Part shown: piece after piece, positions 1 to 6,583 of the stretch
How positions within the stretch are numbered: position 1 is the first letter of the stretch
How the letters are laid out: every line of letters starts with the position of its first letter
From: Nitrospiraceae bacterium
GTDB lineage: Bacteria; Nitrospirota; Thermodesulfovibrionia; Thermodesulfovibrionales; Dissulfurispiraceae
DNA: 7,558 nucleotides
Direction: 5' to 3'
Assembly (NCBI GenBank): GCA_003170655.1
Contig: PMYY01000122.1
Span: 6,433 to 13,990, forward strand
Made by a program: the position numbers and the translations under genes
Notes under the pieces: model-generated
Seen by the model: only the letters and a program-made list of their open reading frames with translations
Databases searched by the model: none
What the model was told of the DNA's origin: nothing

Positions 1-337
1 CGATATTAACACCTTTCAGTCTCTTGTAATCATCCCTTAGCCTCGCATTGGCTATATTTACTTGGACTCTGGAGTCTTCAATCGACTCTGAGGGCGCTCC
101 AATAAGGTAAACCTTTGTAACTTTTCTGATGTCGGTGCCGAGTTTGAAGTTAAAATCGGCGGTAAGCAGATATATCTCCACCTCTCTATTCATCTCCTCG
201 CTATTGCCGGGGTGGACCTTTTGAGAAACAAACTGTTTGTGAAGTTCGACTGTTGCGTCTATTTTTGTGCCTGTCTTCGCGAATGAAATAAAGTCTTCCA
301 GTCTTCCAAGTCCGGTCTGTTCGGCAGCTGTTACCAT
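1..337 (-). CDS. Unrecognised protein, N-terminal 112 residues (cut by left edge)
   Basis: The reading frame is open from ATG at 337-335 to the window edge, so the C-terminus lies outside. The start is well supported: AGGAGG at 348-343 sits five bases upstream of the ATG. The visible protein begins MVTAAEQTGLGRLEDFI and is soluble in character, with no signal peptide or membrane segment. It contains the stretch EIYLLTADFNFKLG and a charged, helix-like end (ANARLRDDYKRLKG). I do not recognise the family and assign no function. The zinc-ribbon-like gene upstream on the same strand ends 92 bases before it, so the two may be co-transcribed. Regular coding composition plus a strong ribosome site makes the gene itself fairly sure. 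Confidence 0.75.
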   Translation of the reverse strand, partial: MVTAAEQTGLGRLEDFISFAKTGTKIDATVELHKQFVSQKVHPGNSEEMNREVEIYLLTADFNFKLGTDIRKVTKVYLIGAPSESIEDSRVQVNIANARLRDDYKRLKGVNI

Positions 338-429
338 GATGTCCTCCTGTCGTTGAAGGAATTATTAATAATAAGATTATGCCGCGGGATCTGTCGTCCC
401 TCTCTTAGTACCGCTGTTCCGCGTTACCG

Positions 430-615
430 TCACAAGCCCTCATCACACCTGACATCCAGCTTTTTCTCACATACCGACTCCACTAAACCTCCGACTGTTA
501 ATACGGCGAACCTTCTGCACTTCACATTCTTGCAATAATACATGGTCAACTGCCCAGTAAAAACCTTTTCGAGCCTTTCGTAACAGTCCACGCAGATCAA
601 TCTGTCCTCGGTCAT
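430..615 (-). CDS. Small zinc-ribbon-like protein, 61 residues
   Basis: This is a short protein with two cysteine pairs, C8-x2-C11 and C28-x4-C33, separated by 16 residues. The second pair lies in the context YYCKNVKC and is followed by a hydrophobic strand (FAVLTV). That spacing fits a small treble-clef or zinc-ribbon knuckle binding one zinc ion; two further cysteines, C49 and C57, lie in the tail. Such proteins may bind nucleic acid or protein, but nothing here shows which. The start ATG at 615-613 has a G-rich ribosome site (GGGGGTG, 629-623) about seven bases upstream. It is on the same strand as, and 92 bases before, the gene at the left edge. The Cys pattern favours this frame over the overlapping open frame on the other strand. 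The zinc role is inferred. Confidence 0.6.
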   Translation of the reverse strand: MTEDRLICVDCYERLEKVFTGQLTMYYCKNVKCRRFAVLTVGGLVESVCEKKLDVRCDEGL

Positions 616-657
616 GTTATGTCACCCCCGACTCTCTTTTGCTTTACAATCAGGCGA

Positions 658-679
658 CTTCAATCCTCGTGCTTCAATC
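658..679. repeat. Two direct copies of CTTCAATC, 14-base period
   Basis: CTTCAATC occurs at 658-665 and again at 672-679, in the 269-base divergent region between the zinc-ribbon-like gene and the CYTH gene. On the minus strand the copies read GATTGAAG and lie 43 to 64 bases upstream of the zinc-ribbon-like start. Short spaced copies like this can be half-sites for a regulator, but a chance origin is quite possible. Apart from this and the CYTH promoter I see nothing clear in 616-884. Confidence 0.25.
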
Positions 680-821
680 GTTTCTCAGACGTATTATTGA
701 CCTATTATGCCCTCCTTGATTAAAGCATATCACGAATTCGGCATTATTGAACGTACCGCGCGATATTTTATTGCACAAGATTAAGCCGGTGCCTCAATAG
801 GTGCATTCAGACTCGTTCTGC

Positions 822-851
822 TTGCCATTTATTACCGGATTATAGTATAAA
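822..851 (+). promoter_or_regulatory. Candidate sigma70 promoter for the CYTH gene
   Basis: TTGCCA (822-827) and TATAAA (846-851) are separated by 18 bases. A start of transcription near 858 would give a leader of about 27 bases carrying the GAGGAG ribosome site at 872-877. A competing -10, TATAGT at 841-846, would sit only 13 bases from the -35 and is less likely. Confidence 0.45.
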
Positions 852-884
852 GTTTCATCAATTCATTCACCGAGGAGTTATTCC

Positions 885-1562
885 ATGATCATTTCAGAGA
901 AAGAAAGCAAACTTCTTATCGACAATCAACATGGCCGATCCGTCATCGACGGCGTAAAAATCCTGGAGGAGATCGGCCCATTCAGGCTAGGAAAGAACGT
1001 TCTAATCGAGATCGAGGATGCCTATTTCGACCTGAACAAATTTGTTTTGGCCCAAAGAAATTCCTATCTCCGGATCAGGGGTAGAAATGATGGTCATTTC
1101 ATAACAATAAGGAATAAAGTGGTTCGGACAGAGGACGAACTTGTCATTGACGAACTGACACTTCCGCTTGATACCAAGGGCGTGGAGATTGCCCTAGCAA
1201 GCCTCGCGGAGAATGTTCATTTGGATGGAATACCAAAGTTTTTTCTTCCTCACTTCTCCGAAATATTTGATAGCATCGGACTCAAAGATGTCCTTAGGGT
1301 CCATATCGAGCGGGTCGAATGCGACATACTGCTGGAGGACGTCAGGATCGGCAAGATGAAGATGGATATCTTCCATTACTTGAAGCCGCAGAAGTTCGGA
1401 CCTTTCTTCGAAATCGAGGTGGACTCATACAAGAAAATCTTTTATAAGAGCGCTGCGGACTTCTTTTCGACGCTGGAAGCCAAATACGATAGCGTCGCCC
1501 AGATATCCGGCACCAGCAAGTACATCCGGGGCATAAACATATCGTACGGTCTTACGCTCTGA
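885..1562 (+). CDS. CYTH-domain protein (CyaB / thiamine triphosphatase-like), 225 residues
   Basis: CYTH proteins bind triphosphorylated substrates and divalent metal inside an eight-strand beta tunnel; members include class IV adenylate cyclase, thiamine triphosphatase and inorganic triphosphatase. Visible hallmarks are the N-terminal ExExK signature (E5, E7, K9), a basic strand YLRIRGR (61-67) followed by FITIRNK (72-78), acidic residues E83 and E85, the metal-binding type strand FFEIEV with E176 and E178, and a C-terminal SKYIRG (K212, R215) like the usual SKxxRG ending. Length is typical for a single-domain bacterial member. The start is set by GAGGAG seven bases upstream of ATG 885. The substrate cannot be read from sequence, so cyclase versus triphosphatase stays open. 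It is followed on the same strand, after 199 bases, by an unrecognised gene. No frame damage is seen. Confidence 0.85.
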   Translation: MIISEKESKLLIDNQHGRSVIDGVKILEEIGPFRLGKNVLIEIEDAYFDLNKFVLAQRNSYLRIRGRNDGHFITIRNKVVRTEDELVIDELTLPLDTKGVEIALASLAENVHLDGIPKFFLPHFSEIFDSIGLKDVLRVHIERVECDILLEDVRIGKMKMDIFHYLKPQKFGPFFEIEVDSYKKIFYKSAADFFSTLEAKYDSVAQISGTSKYIRGINISYGLTL

Positions 1563-1600
1563 TTGTAGGGAGCTGCCCTATTGATAAGCTTAGACTCGGC

Positions 1601-1633
1601 GGCTTATTAGCGACGAACCGCAGCCATCTTTTT
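1601..1633 (+). terminator. Weak candidate terminator after the CYTH gene
   Basis: GGCT (1601-1604) can pair with AGCC (1622-1625) and GCG (1610-1612) with CGC (1619-1621) around a six-base loop, leaving a five-base bulge on one side. TTTTT follows at 1629-1633. The stem is poor, so this is only a possibility. A second small hairpin, TAGGG/CCCTA at 1566-1580, has no T-run. Confidence 0.2.
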
Positions 1634-1665
1634 CTATTGCCTTCATATCCTTTGATCCGTTCTCT

Positions 1666-1694
1666 TTGTTTCTGTCCTGCGGCAGGATAAACTT
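1666..1694 (+). promoter_or_regulatory. 13-bp palindrome within a weak promoter-like element
   Basis: TCCTGC-G-GCAGGA (1675-1687) is a perfect inverted repeat. It sits between TTGTTT (1666-1671) and TAAACT (1688-1693), which are 16 bases apart and loosely resemble -35 and -10 boxes. If that promoter is real, the palindrome fills its spacer, a place where an operator would block polymerase. Both elements are weak on their own. The site lies about 75 bases upstream of the start at 1762. Confidence 0.25.
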
Positions 1695-1749
1695 ATTCTA
1701 TGCAGCAGGTCCGTCCGACGCAAACGGGCAAATATACTCTATACTTCAC

Positions 1750-1754
1750 GGAGG
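1750..1754 (+). promoter_or_regulatory. Ribosome binding site that sets the start at 1762
   Basis: GGAGG lies seven bases before ATG 1762. The same frame is open upstream to a TTG at 1666, but that codon has no ribosome site and the extra 32 residues look non-coding, so the ATG is chosen. Confidence 0.7.
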
Positions 1755-1761
1755 TTCAAAG

Positions 1762-2595
1762 ATGGCATCCAAAAGCAGCCCTCAACTGACGATCAGAAAC
1801 GCACTGAAGAAACGACACAGGCCCTGCCGTGAGACCAGGAATTTTCTTGCAAAAAACAGACTTAAGATACCAATAATCGCAGATATGCTGCAGGCCCTTC
1901 CGTGCGTGTCCCAGAAAGATCTGCTCAACAGATACGGCAGACATATTCCGCAAGTTGAAAAAGGACTCTTCGACGATATAGCAGGCGAATGGTTTTCCTC
2001 CGGTCCGACAAAAGCAGTGCACGGCCGGTATATACTTATTGACGACTTGAAGGAGATGCTTGTTGCATGGGGCTTTCATGCCTTCTACGAAAAACATAAA
2101 AAAAAGTTACCAATCAATGTGAATGACGAATTAATTGACAAGCTCAACATCTACTATTGCCTCGATGAACTTTTCGAGTCACAGGTGAATAAGGCCCATG
2201 AAACTGCCCTGATAAAAAAGGTGAAAGGCACTCGTATATCTGCAGATGCAGTAAGAGACACTAAGTTGGCTATGATATCGGAGACAGCTAAAACGTTCTT
2301 TATTTCAGCGATCCTGAACATACAGCTGAAATGGATGCTTGCGTTGATGGACCTGGCATACCTGGACGGTTCCATGCGAGCCAGCCTGGATAGCGAAGAG
2401 TACGAAAATTTCAAGAAAATGCATCAAGCAGTGAACCTGTCCTCGGTGGATGAGCTCGTCGACATGATAGAAATGTTCCCACCGCACACTTCTAAGGAGA
2501 GCATCTCGGCATTGAGAGAATTACTAAAGGATACCGACGCTGAAATAATGGAGAAGATCGGGAAAGAAAAGAAGAAATTATTCACGAAAAGATAG
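1762..2595 (+). CDS. Unrecognised basic, helix-rich protein, 277 residues
   Basis: I do not recognise this protein. It begins MASKSSPQLTIRNALKKRHR, a strongly basic N-terminus, and ends in a lysine-rich tail (KEKKKLFTKR), with another basic cluster (FYEKHKKK) near residue 110. A stretch around residues 177-200, with FFISAILNIQLKWML, is the most hydrophobic part, but it contains Q and K and looks more like a buried amphipathic helix than a membrane span. The C-terminal third is acidic and helical. The overall impression is a soluble, possibly nucleic-acid-associated, all-helical protein; that is inference only. The start is ATG 1762 with GGAGG upstream. The gene ends 39 bases before a convergent gene and stands alone as a transcription unit unless the upstream CYTH gene reads through. 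Confidence 0.75.
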   Translation: MASKSSPQLTIRNALKKRHRPCRETRNFLAKNRLKIPIIADMLQALPCVSQKDLLNRYGRHIPQVEKGLFDDIAGEWFSSGPTKAVHGRYILIDDLKEMLVAWGFHAFYEKHKKKLPINVNDELIDKLNIYYCLDELFESQVNKAHETALIKKVKGTRISADAVRDTKLAMISETAKTFFISAILNIQLKWMLALMDLAYLDGSMRASLDSEEYENFKKMHQAVNLSSVDELVDMIEMFPPHTSKESISALRELLKDTDAEIMEKIGKEKKKLFTKR

Positions 2596-2634
2596 AAAGG
2601 CGAATCTGGCGCACATAGAGCGGGGTAAGATGCT

Positions 2635-3279
2635 TTATGACCCCTTATTGCTGTGTGATACCGTCTTCACCGACAACCTCACGAAGGCGCGGTCCGCAAA
2701 TAACTGCGGATTCGCCAGACTTCGGAAGTCTATAGACTGATTGTCGAGTGAGATGTTGCGGCAGGTTTCGATTAATTCGGTATTTTTCTGCAGAAAGGTT
2801 TCGAGATCCGATCCGGACACAAGAATGCCTGTCCGAAGCAAATCCGGACCGGCTTCCTCCATGACCATATTGAAAAGTTTGACATGGATTGTTCCGCTAC
2901 CGCCGGTGCAGATTCCGGTTTCTTTATAGGTGATAGAGCTCCTGAGTGAAGCCAACACGCCTCCGCTCCTCATAGTTGCCCCTACCAGCCCTGGCAATGC
3001 TGATGAAAGGGCCAGTCTCGATCCGTCCCGCACAACTGCCGCGTCCAGATCGTCGACCGGCTTTCCATCTAGGAATGTGGTGCTGATGCAATCATGAATA
3101 AACTCTTGGCTCATACCTAGTTGCGCAGCAATAAATGTCCTGACACTGCAGCCCACTTCAACCCCTGTCACAACAAAGCCGCTCTGCAAGAACCAGAACA
3201 GCGCCGAAATATGCCCCGCTTCAAGTTCAAGCTTAAGGTGCGGTGATACGTCCGCGGATTCCCTTTTTTCTACGATCAC
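2635..3279 (-). CDS. Unrecognised protein in superoxide reductase operon, about 214 residues
   Basis: I cannot name this family. In roughly the N-terminal half is a segment running SVRTFIAAQLG, then FLDGKPVDDLDAAVVRDGS, then LALSSALPGLVGATMRSGG. The order (helix, strand, short turn with V-DD-LD, DGS, hydrophobic strand, PG) recalls MoaD/ThiS-type beta-grasp proteins, but the resemblance is loose and the Gly-Gly is internal, not C-terminal. The rest is mixed and ends in a polar tail. No signal peptide or full membrane segment is seen. The start is uncertain: GTG at 3279-3277 follows a G-run ribosome site, while an in-frame TTG at 3297 would add six residues. It lies 39 bases after the superoxide reductase stop on the same strand, so the two are probably co-transcribed. 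A plus-strand gene ends convergently 39 bases from its stop. Confidence 0.7.
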   Translation of the reverse strand: MIVEKRESADVSPHLKLELEAGHISALFWFLQSGFVVTGVEVGCSVRTFIAAQLGMSQEFIHDCISTTFLDGKPVDDLDAAVVRDGSRLALSSALPGLVGATMRSGGVLASLRSSITYKETGICTGGSGTIHVKLFNMVMEEAGPDLLRTGILVSGSDLETFLQKNTELIETCRNISLDNQSIDFRSLANPQLFADRAFVRLSVKTVSHSNKGS

Positions 3280-3281
3280 GT

Positions 3282-3289
3282 CCCCCCCT
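3282..3289 (-). promoter_or_regulatory. Unusual G-run ribosome site (AGGGGGGG)
   Basis: Reading the minus strand, A followed by seven G lies just before AC and GTG 3279. Pairing with the ribosome would rely on AGG plus wobble pairs. Homopolymer runs like this can also slip in replication or sequencing. If the start is instead TTG 3297, this run lies inside the coding region. Confidence 0.4.
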
Positions 3290-3318
3290 ACATACAACGC
3301 ATCTCCATCATAATATTA

Positions 3319-3798
3319 TCAGACGACCTTTACATTGACACTGCCTTCCCAGTATCCGTGCAGGTTACACCGCTGGTGAGCCACGAGCGTGGCCACGCCT
3401 GAAGGGGCAGACTCCTTGGTCAGCATGACGCTGAAAGTTACCTTAGGCTGAAGATATCCCTTCGATTGAAAATCGGCCCTGCCCGCGGGCTCATTGCCTA
3501 TACTGAGTTCAATATACTCGATCCAGTGGGCCTGGCTCATGGGATGCCCCTTTTCCCCCACACTTACCGAGACAGCAAATGGCTCACCCGCCTTCACTTC
3601 AGCCGGTGCAGTGATAAACGGAGCATGAGTCATCTCAAGGGGGGTCTTGTTTGCAGGATCTTTGACCCTGTTGATAGCCGCAAACAAGGTTGGATCGACC
3701 TTCACCAGATAATTCGTATCGAGTGCAAAAGCGCCTTTAGAGATGCCCATTACCAGCGTACCCATTGTTGCGGCCTTCAAGAAAGTCCTTCTGTCCAT
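3319..3798 (-). CDS. Tat-exported class II superoxide reductase (neelaredoxin-like), 159 residues
   Basis: Superoxide reductases reduce superoxide to hydrogen peroxide at a mononuclear iron held by four His and one Cys, protecting anaerobes from oxygen. The usual ligands are all visible: H58 (EMTH), H85 and H91 (GHPMSQAHWIEYIEL), and C144 and H147 (CNLHGYW). There is no N-terminal desulforedoxin-type Cys4 domain, hence class II. The N-terminus is a twin-arginine signal, RRTFLK at 3-8, then a hydrophobic stretch ending GAFA with cleavage likely after A25, so the protein should fold in the cytoplasm and act in the periplasm. The EK pair that normally precedes the first His is absent; M56-T57 occupy it, with E55 one residue further out. 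The start is set by AGGAGGAG (3813-3806). It heads a two-gene unit and diverges from the helicase gene. Confidence 0.88.
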   Translation of the reverse strand: MDRRTFLKAATMGTLVMGISKGAFALDTNYLVKVDPTLFAAINRVKDPANKTPLEMTHAPFITAPAEVKAGEPFAVSVSVGEKGHPMSQAHWIEYIELSIGNEPAGRADFQSKGYLQPKVTFSVMLTKESAPSGVATLVAHQRCNLHGYWEGSVNVKVV

Positions 3799-3832
3799 GT
3801 TTTTGCTCCTCCTATCAGCATGTTTCTTACCA

Positions 3833-3860
3833 TTATTACATCAAAAAAGCGAACGTTCAA
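3833..3860 (-). promoter_or_regulatory. Candidate sigma70 promoter for the superoxide reductase operon
   Basis: On the minus strand TTGAAC (3860-3855) and TAATAA (3838-3833) are 16 bases apart, with AGGAGGAG downstream at 3813-3806. The -35 box overlaps an 8-bp palindrome, GAACGTTC (3851-3858), which could be a binding site or chance. Confidence 0.45.
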
Positions 3861-3890
3861 GCTACGGCTCCGGCAATGTGATACAGACGT

Positions 3891-3919
3891 TTGCCTTTAT
3901 CATGCCGAACAGGTAAGAT
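3891..3919 (+). promoter_or_regulatory. Candidate sigma70 promoter for the helicase gene
   Basis: TTGCCT (3891-3896) and TAAGAT (3914-3919) are 17 bases apart. The expected transcription start, about 3926, is only around five bases before ATG 3931, so a message from this promoter would have almost no leader. No good ribosome site precedes ATG 3931; the only candidate, AGGTAA at 3911-3916, overlaps the -10 box. Confidence 0.4.
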
Positions 3920-3930
3920 ATTTGTCCGTT

Positions 3931-5943
3931 ATGGATAAAGCAATTTCCCGTCTAAACCCAAAACAAAAAGAAGCTGTTATGCATACCGAAGGGCCTCTCC
4001 TGATTCTGGCGGGGGCCGGCTCTGGAAAGACGAGAGTTATTACCACACGGGTCGCCTATCTGCTGTCTCTGGGCGTTCCAGCGGGAGCGGTTCTGGCCGT
4101 CACATTTACCAACAAGGCCTCCAAAGAGATGCGGGAAAGGGCCATGTCCATACTTCAGGGTAACGGCTACAAGACACCGCTCATTTCAACCTTTCATTCC
4201 TTATGCCTGAATATCCTGCGCCGTGAGATCGATAAGCTCGGATATCGCCAGGACTTCACCATCTTCGACAGCTCGGACCAGCATTCGCTTCTGCGCAATA
4301 TCCTGTCCGAAATAAAATTTGAAGATAAGAGCTTCAAACCGGAACATATCATGGAAAGAATCAGCATGACGAAGAACGAGATGGCCCGCTCCCGGACCGG
4401 AAAAACTGCGTCCCCCGATGATATAGCGATCATTTCGGAGATGGTCTATCCGAAATACCACGAAGCGATGAAGACCCTTAATGCCGTCGATTTCGACGAT
4501 CTCCTCCTACTGACATTGCAATTATTCAGGGACCATCCTGCCGTCCTGGATAAATACCGCTTCCGATTCAGATACATCATGGTCGACGAATATCAGGACA
4601 CCAACCGTGTCCAGTACAACCTGATCCACCTGCTTTCCGGCGAAAGGAAGAACCTTTGCGTCGTTGGCGATGATGATCAGTCCATCTATGGCTGGAGGGG
4701 CGCAGATCCTGGCAACATTCTCGATTTTGAAAAAGACTTTCCCGGCACGGTAATAGTGCGACTTGAACAGAATTACCGATCGTTCGGGCATATTTTACAG
4801 GCTGCAAACGGTGTTATAAAAAACAACAAGAAGCGTATGGAAAAGTCTCTCTGGACAGAAAGAGACCAGGGGCCGAAAGTGAACATATTCAGGGCAACCG
4901 ATGGCGACGATGAAGCACAGTGGGTGGCCGACCGGGTAGAGCTGCTGAAGTTCGAAAAAAAAGCGTCCTATGATGACATCGCCATTATCTACCGCGCAAA
5001 CCTTTTTTCCAGACCATTTGAAGAGGCCCTCAGGAAAAACAGAGTACCTTATACTGTCGTAGGCGGCACCAGCTATTTCGAGCACCGCGAAATTAAAGAC
5101 CTTGCGGCGTATCTGAAAATATGCGCCAACTCCAGCGACGACTTAAGCCTGATGAGGATAGCAAACGTTCCCAAAAGGGGTCTGGGCCCTACCGCACTTG
5201 GAAGACTGGCGGCTTTTTCGAAGGAGAATTCAATAAGCCTCCTCCAAGCAATGAGAAGGGCCGGAGAGATTTCTGAACTAGGCGACAAGATCAAGAACAA
5301 TGCCGCAGATCTCGCTCGCCTGATAGACAAAAATACAAGTCTGTTCAGGACGAAAAGAGAGATGAACAAGGCATTCAGATCGCTGATCGAGGAGATAAAC
5401 TACCGCGACTACCTTCATGAACTGCATAAAAACCCAAAGGCAGCCCTCAGCAGGATAGAAGCCTATGAAGACTTCATCTTATCCATGGCCCACTACGAAT
5501 CGAAAGAATCGGCTCCGTCGCTCCACGGATTTCTTGAAGCATTGGCCTTGACCGACCTTATGAACGAGAAGGACGAAAAAAAGATGTTCGGGGTGACTCT
5601 GATATCGCTGCATTCGTCGAAAGGGCTCGAATTTCCGGTTGTCTTTATCGTCGGGGTTGAGGAAGACATCCTTCCACACAAGAAATCTGTCGGCGATGTC
5701 GAAGAAGAGCGCAGGCTTTTCTACGTGGGTATCACGCGCGCCATGAAGGAACTGTTTATCACCCATACCACGCACCGTATAAAGTACGGTAAAGATGTAC
5801 CTTCCAACCCTTCGCGGTTTATAGAAGAGATACCTGTAGAGGTTCTGAAAAAAATCGACAGGTTCGAAAAGGAAACACCCGAGCAGGCTGAAAATTCGGC
5901 AAAGGCTTTCTTTGCAAATATCAAGGATATGCTAGGAGAATAA
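3931..5943 (+). CDS. Rep/UvrD-family 3'-5' DNA helicase, 670 residues
   Basis: This is a superfamily 1A ATP-driven DNA translocase that moves 3' to 5' on single-stranded DNA and acts in replication restart or repair. All motifs appear in order: Q motif LNPKQKEAV (8-16), Walker A AGAGSGKT (27-34), Ia TFTNKA (58-63), II DEYQDT (219-224), III GDDDQSIYGWRGA (246-258), IV RLEQNYRS (277-284), V TLISLHSSKGLEF (556-568) and VI with YVGITRA (598-604). The 2A region has RGLGPTALGRL. The length matches Rep (673 residues in E. coli) better than UvrD/PcrA, as it lacks a long C-terminal tail after PSRFIEEIP. I leave the gene symbol blank because Rep, PcrA and UvrD overlap in sequence. ATG 3931 is preferred; TTG 3922 in frame is possible. 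The frame is open far upstream to 3466, but that stretch lies antisense to the reductase and is not coding. The protein looks intact. Confidence 0.93.
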   Translation: MDKAISRLNPKQKEAVMHTEGPLLILAGAGSGKTRVITTRVAYLLSLGVPAGAVLAVTFTNKASKEMRERAMSILQGNGYKTPLISTFHSLCLNILRREIDKLGYRQDFTIFDSSDQHSLLRNILSEIKFEDKSFKPEHIMERISMTKNEMARSRTGKTASPDDIAIISEMVYPKYHEAMKTLNAVDFDDLLLLTLQLFRDHPAVLDKYRFRFRYIMVDEYQDTNRVQYNLIHLLSGERKNLCVVGDDDQSIYGWRGADPGNILDFEKDFPGTVIVRLEQNYRSFGHILQAANGVIKNNKKRMEKSLWTERDQGPKVNIFRATDGDDEAQWVADRVELLKFEKKASYDDIAIIYRANLFSRPFEEALRKNRVPYTVVGGTSYFEHREIKDLAAYLKICANSSDDLSLMRIANVPKRGLGPTALGRLAAFSKENSISLLQAMRRAGEISELGDKIKNNAADLARLIDKNTSLFRTKREMNKAFRSLIEEINYRDYLHELHKNPKAALSRIEAYEDFILSMAHYESKESAPSLHGFLEALALTDLMNEKDEKKMFGVTLISLHSSKGLEFPVVFIVGVEEDILPHKKSVGDVEEERRLFYVGITRAMKELFITHTTHRIKYGKDVPSNPSRFIEEIPVEVLKKIDRFEKETPEQAENSAKAFFANIKDMLGE

Positions 5944-6010
5944 AATCCTGCTTCTTCAATATGGGTTTATTGTGCTGAGACAAAATCCAGACGCTTAATC
6001 TCACGTGTAT

Positions 6011-6036
6011 CAGGGACTCTGCGGAGTCAATACCTG
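6011..6036. terminator. Hairpin between convergent genes, possible terminator
   Basis: GACTC (6015-6019) pairs with GAGTC (6024-6028) around a four-base loop, and CAGG (6011-6014) can pair with CCTG (6033-6036), leaving AATA unpaired on one side. It lies between the converging helicase and NmrA-like genes, where a two-way terminator would be expected. Neither strand has a T-run after it, so the call is weak. Confidence 0.25.
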
Positions 6037-6045
6037 CAATGGATA

Positions 6046-6525
6046 TTATGCTGTGAGCATGCGGACAAATATCTCTGCAAACTCTACAAAAGTTGTCTCA
6101 GTAGTATTTTCTATGTTGACTCCCTTGAGTTTATTCAACCTTTCCTCCTGGTCGCGCAGTCCCTTACTAGGTCCGGTTTTCCCGGGCAAGTGGGCGCCCT
6201 GGCTGCTAAGGTTGATGATGTATTTAACTCCGGATTTCCCGATGGCTTCCGCAATGGCTGCCCCGATACTGTTTTGACACGCCCTGAAATCTGGGGCCGT
6301 ATAGTTTGGCGGGATCATTGCAAAGACAGCATCTGCACTGGAAAATGCCTTCGTCAGAAAAGCAGTATCTTCGAGGGAGCCGACAGCTATCTCCGTGCCC
6401 TTCCCTACAAGCTCATCCAGCTTCCCGACGTTTCTCGCTATGCATCTGATTTTCTGTCCGCGCGACAGAAGCTCGGCGCTAATCTTGCTGCCGATATTAC
6501 CGGCTGCCCCGGTTATGACAATCAT
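6046..6525 (-). CDS. NmrA-like NAD(P)-binding protein, apparently internally shortened, 159 residues
   Basis: The N-terminal part is a Rossmann fold of the NmrA / atypical short-chain dehydrogenase group: GAAGNIG (6-12) matches the GxxGxxG dinucleotide loop, then come a typical IRCIARN strand (27-32), VGSLED (48-53), AVFAMIPP (66-73) and IINLSSQGAH (103-112). Such proteins sense or reduce with NAD(P)H and usually run to about 280-300 residues. This one ends at 159: after NKLKGVNI (131-138) it passes straight into TTFVEFAEIF (144-153), which resembles the extreme C-terminus of the family, so roughly the substrate-binding half seems to be missing without loss of frame. It may be non-functional or a minimal form. 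ATG 6525 is chosen because AGGAGG lies eight bases upstream. It follows the cupin gene by 58 bases on the same strand. Confidence 0.75.
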   Translation of the reverse strand: MIVITGAAGNIGSKISAELLSRGQKIRCIARNVGKLDELVGKGTEIAVGSLEDTAFLTKAFSSADAVFAMIPPNYTAPDFRACQNSIGAAIAEAIGKSGVKYIINLSSQGAHLPGKTGPSKGLRDQEERLNKLKGVNIENTTETTFVEFAEIFVRMLTA

Positions 6526-6533
6526 TGCCAATA

Positions 6534-6539
6534 CCTCCT
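6534..6539 (-). promoter_or_regulatory. Ribosome binding site that sets the start at 6525
   Basis: AGGAGG (6539-6534, minus strand) is eight bases from ATG 6525 but only two from an in-frame TTG at 6531, so the ATG is the start. Confidence 0.75.
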
Positions 6540-6583
6540 CGTGCCAGCCACCCCTGTTGATACAACAAGCTCAAGCGGAAAAT

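Noticed and set aside
1..337. Shared KGVNI ending between the left-edge protein and the NmrA-like protein (near 6112)
   Set aside because: The coding DNA differs and the surrounding residues do not match, so this is coincidence rather than a duplicated segment.
353..538. Plus-strand 61-codon open frame
   Set aside because: It overlaps the zinc-ribbon-like gene on the other strand, which has a conserved-looking Cys pattern and a ribosome site; this one has neither.
3851..3858. GAACGTTC as a LexA/SOS box near the helicase
   Set aside because: The Gram-positive-type SOS box has four bases between GAAC and GTTC; here there are none, and the palindrome sits over the reductase -35 box.
3466..3930. 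Upstream extension of the helicase frame by 155 residues
   Set aside because: It runs antisense through the superoxide reductase gene, has unnatural composition, and the helicase Q motif follows directly after ATG 3931 as in other family members.
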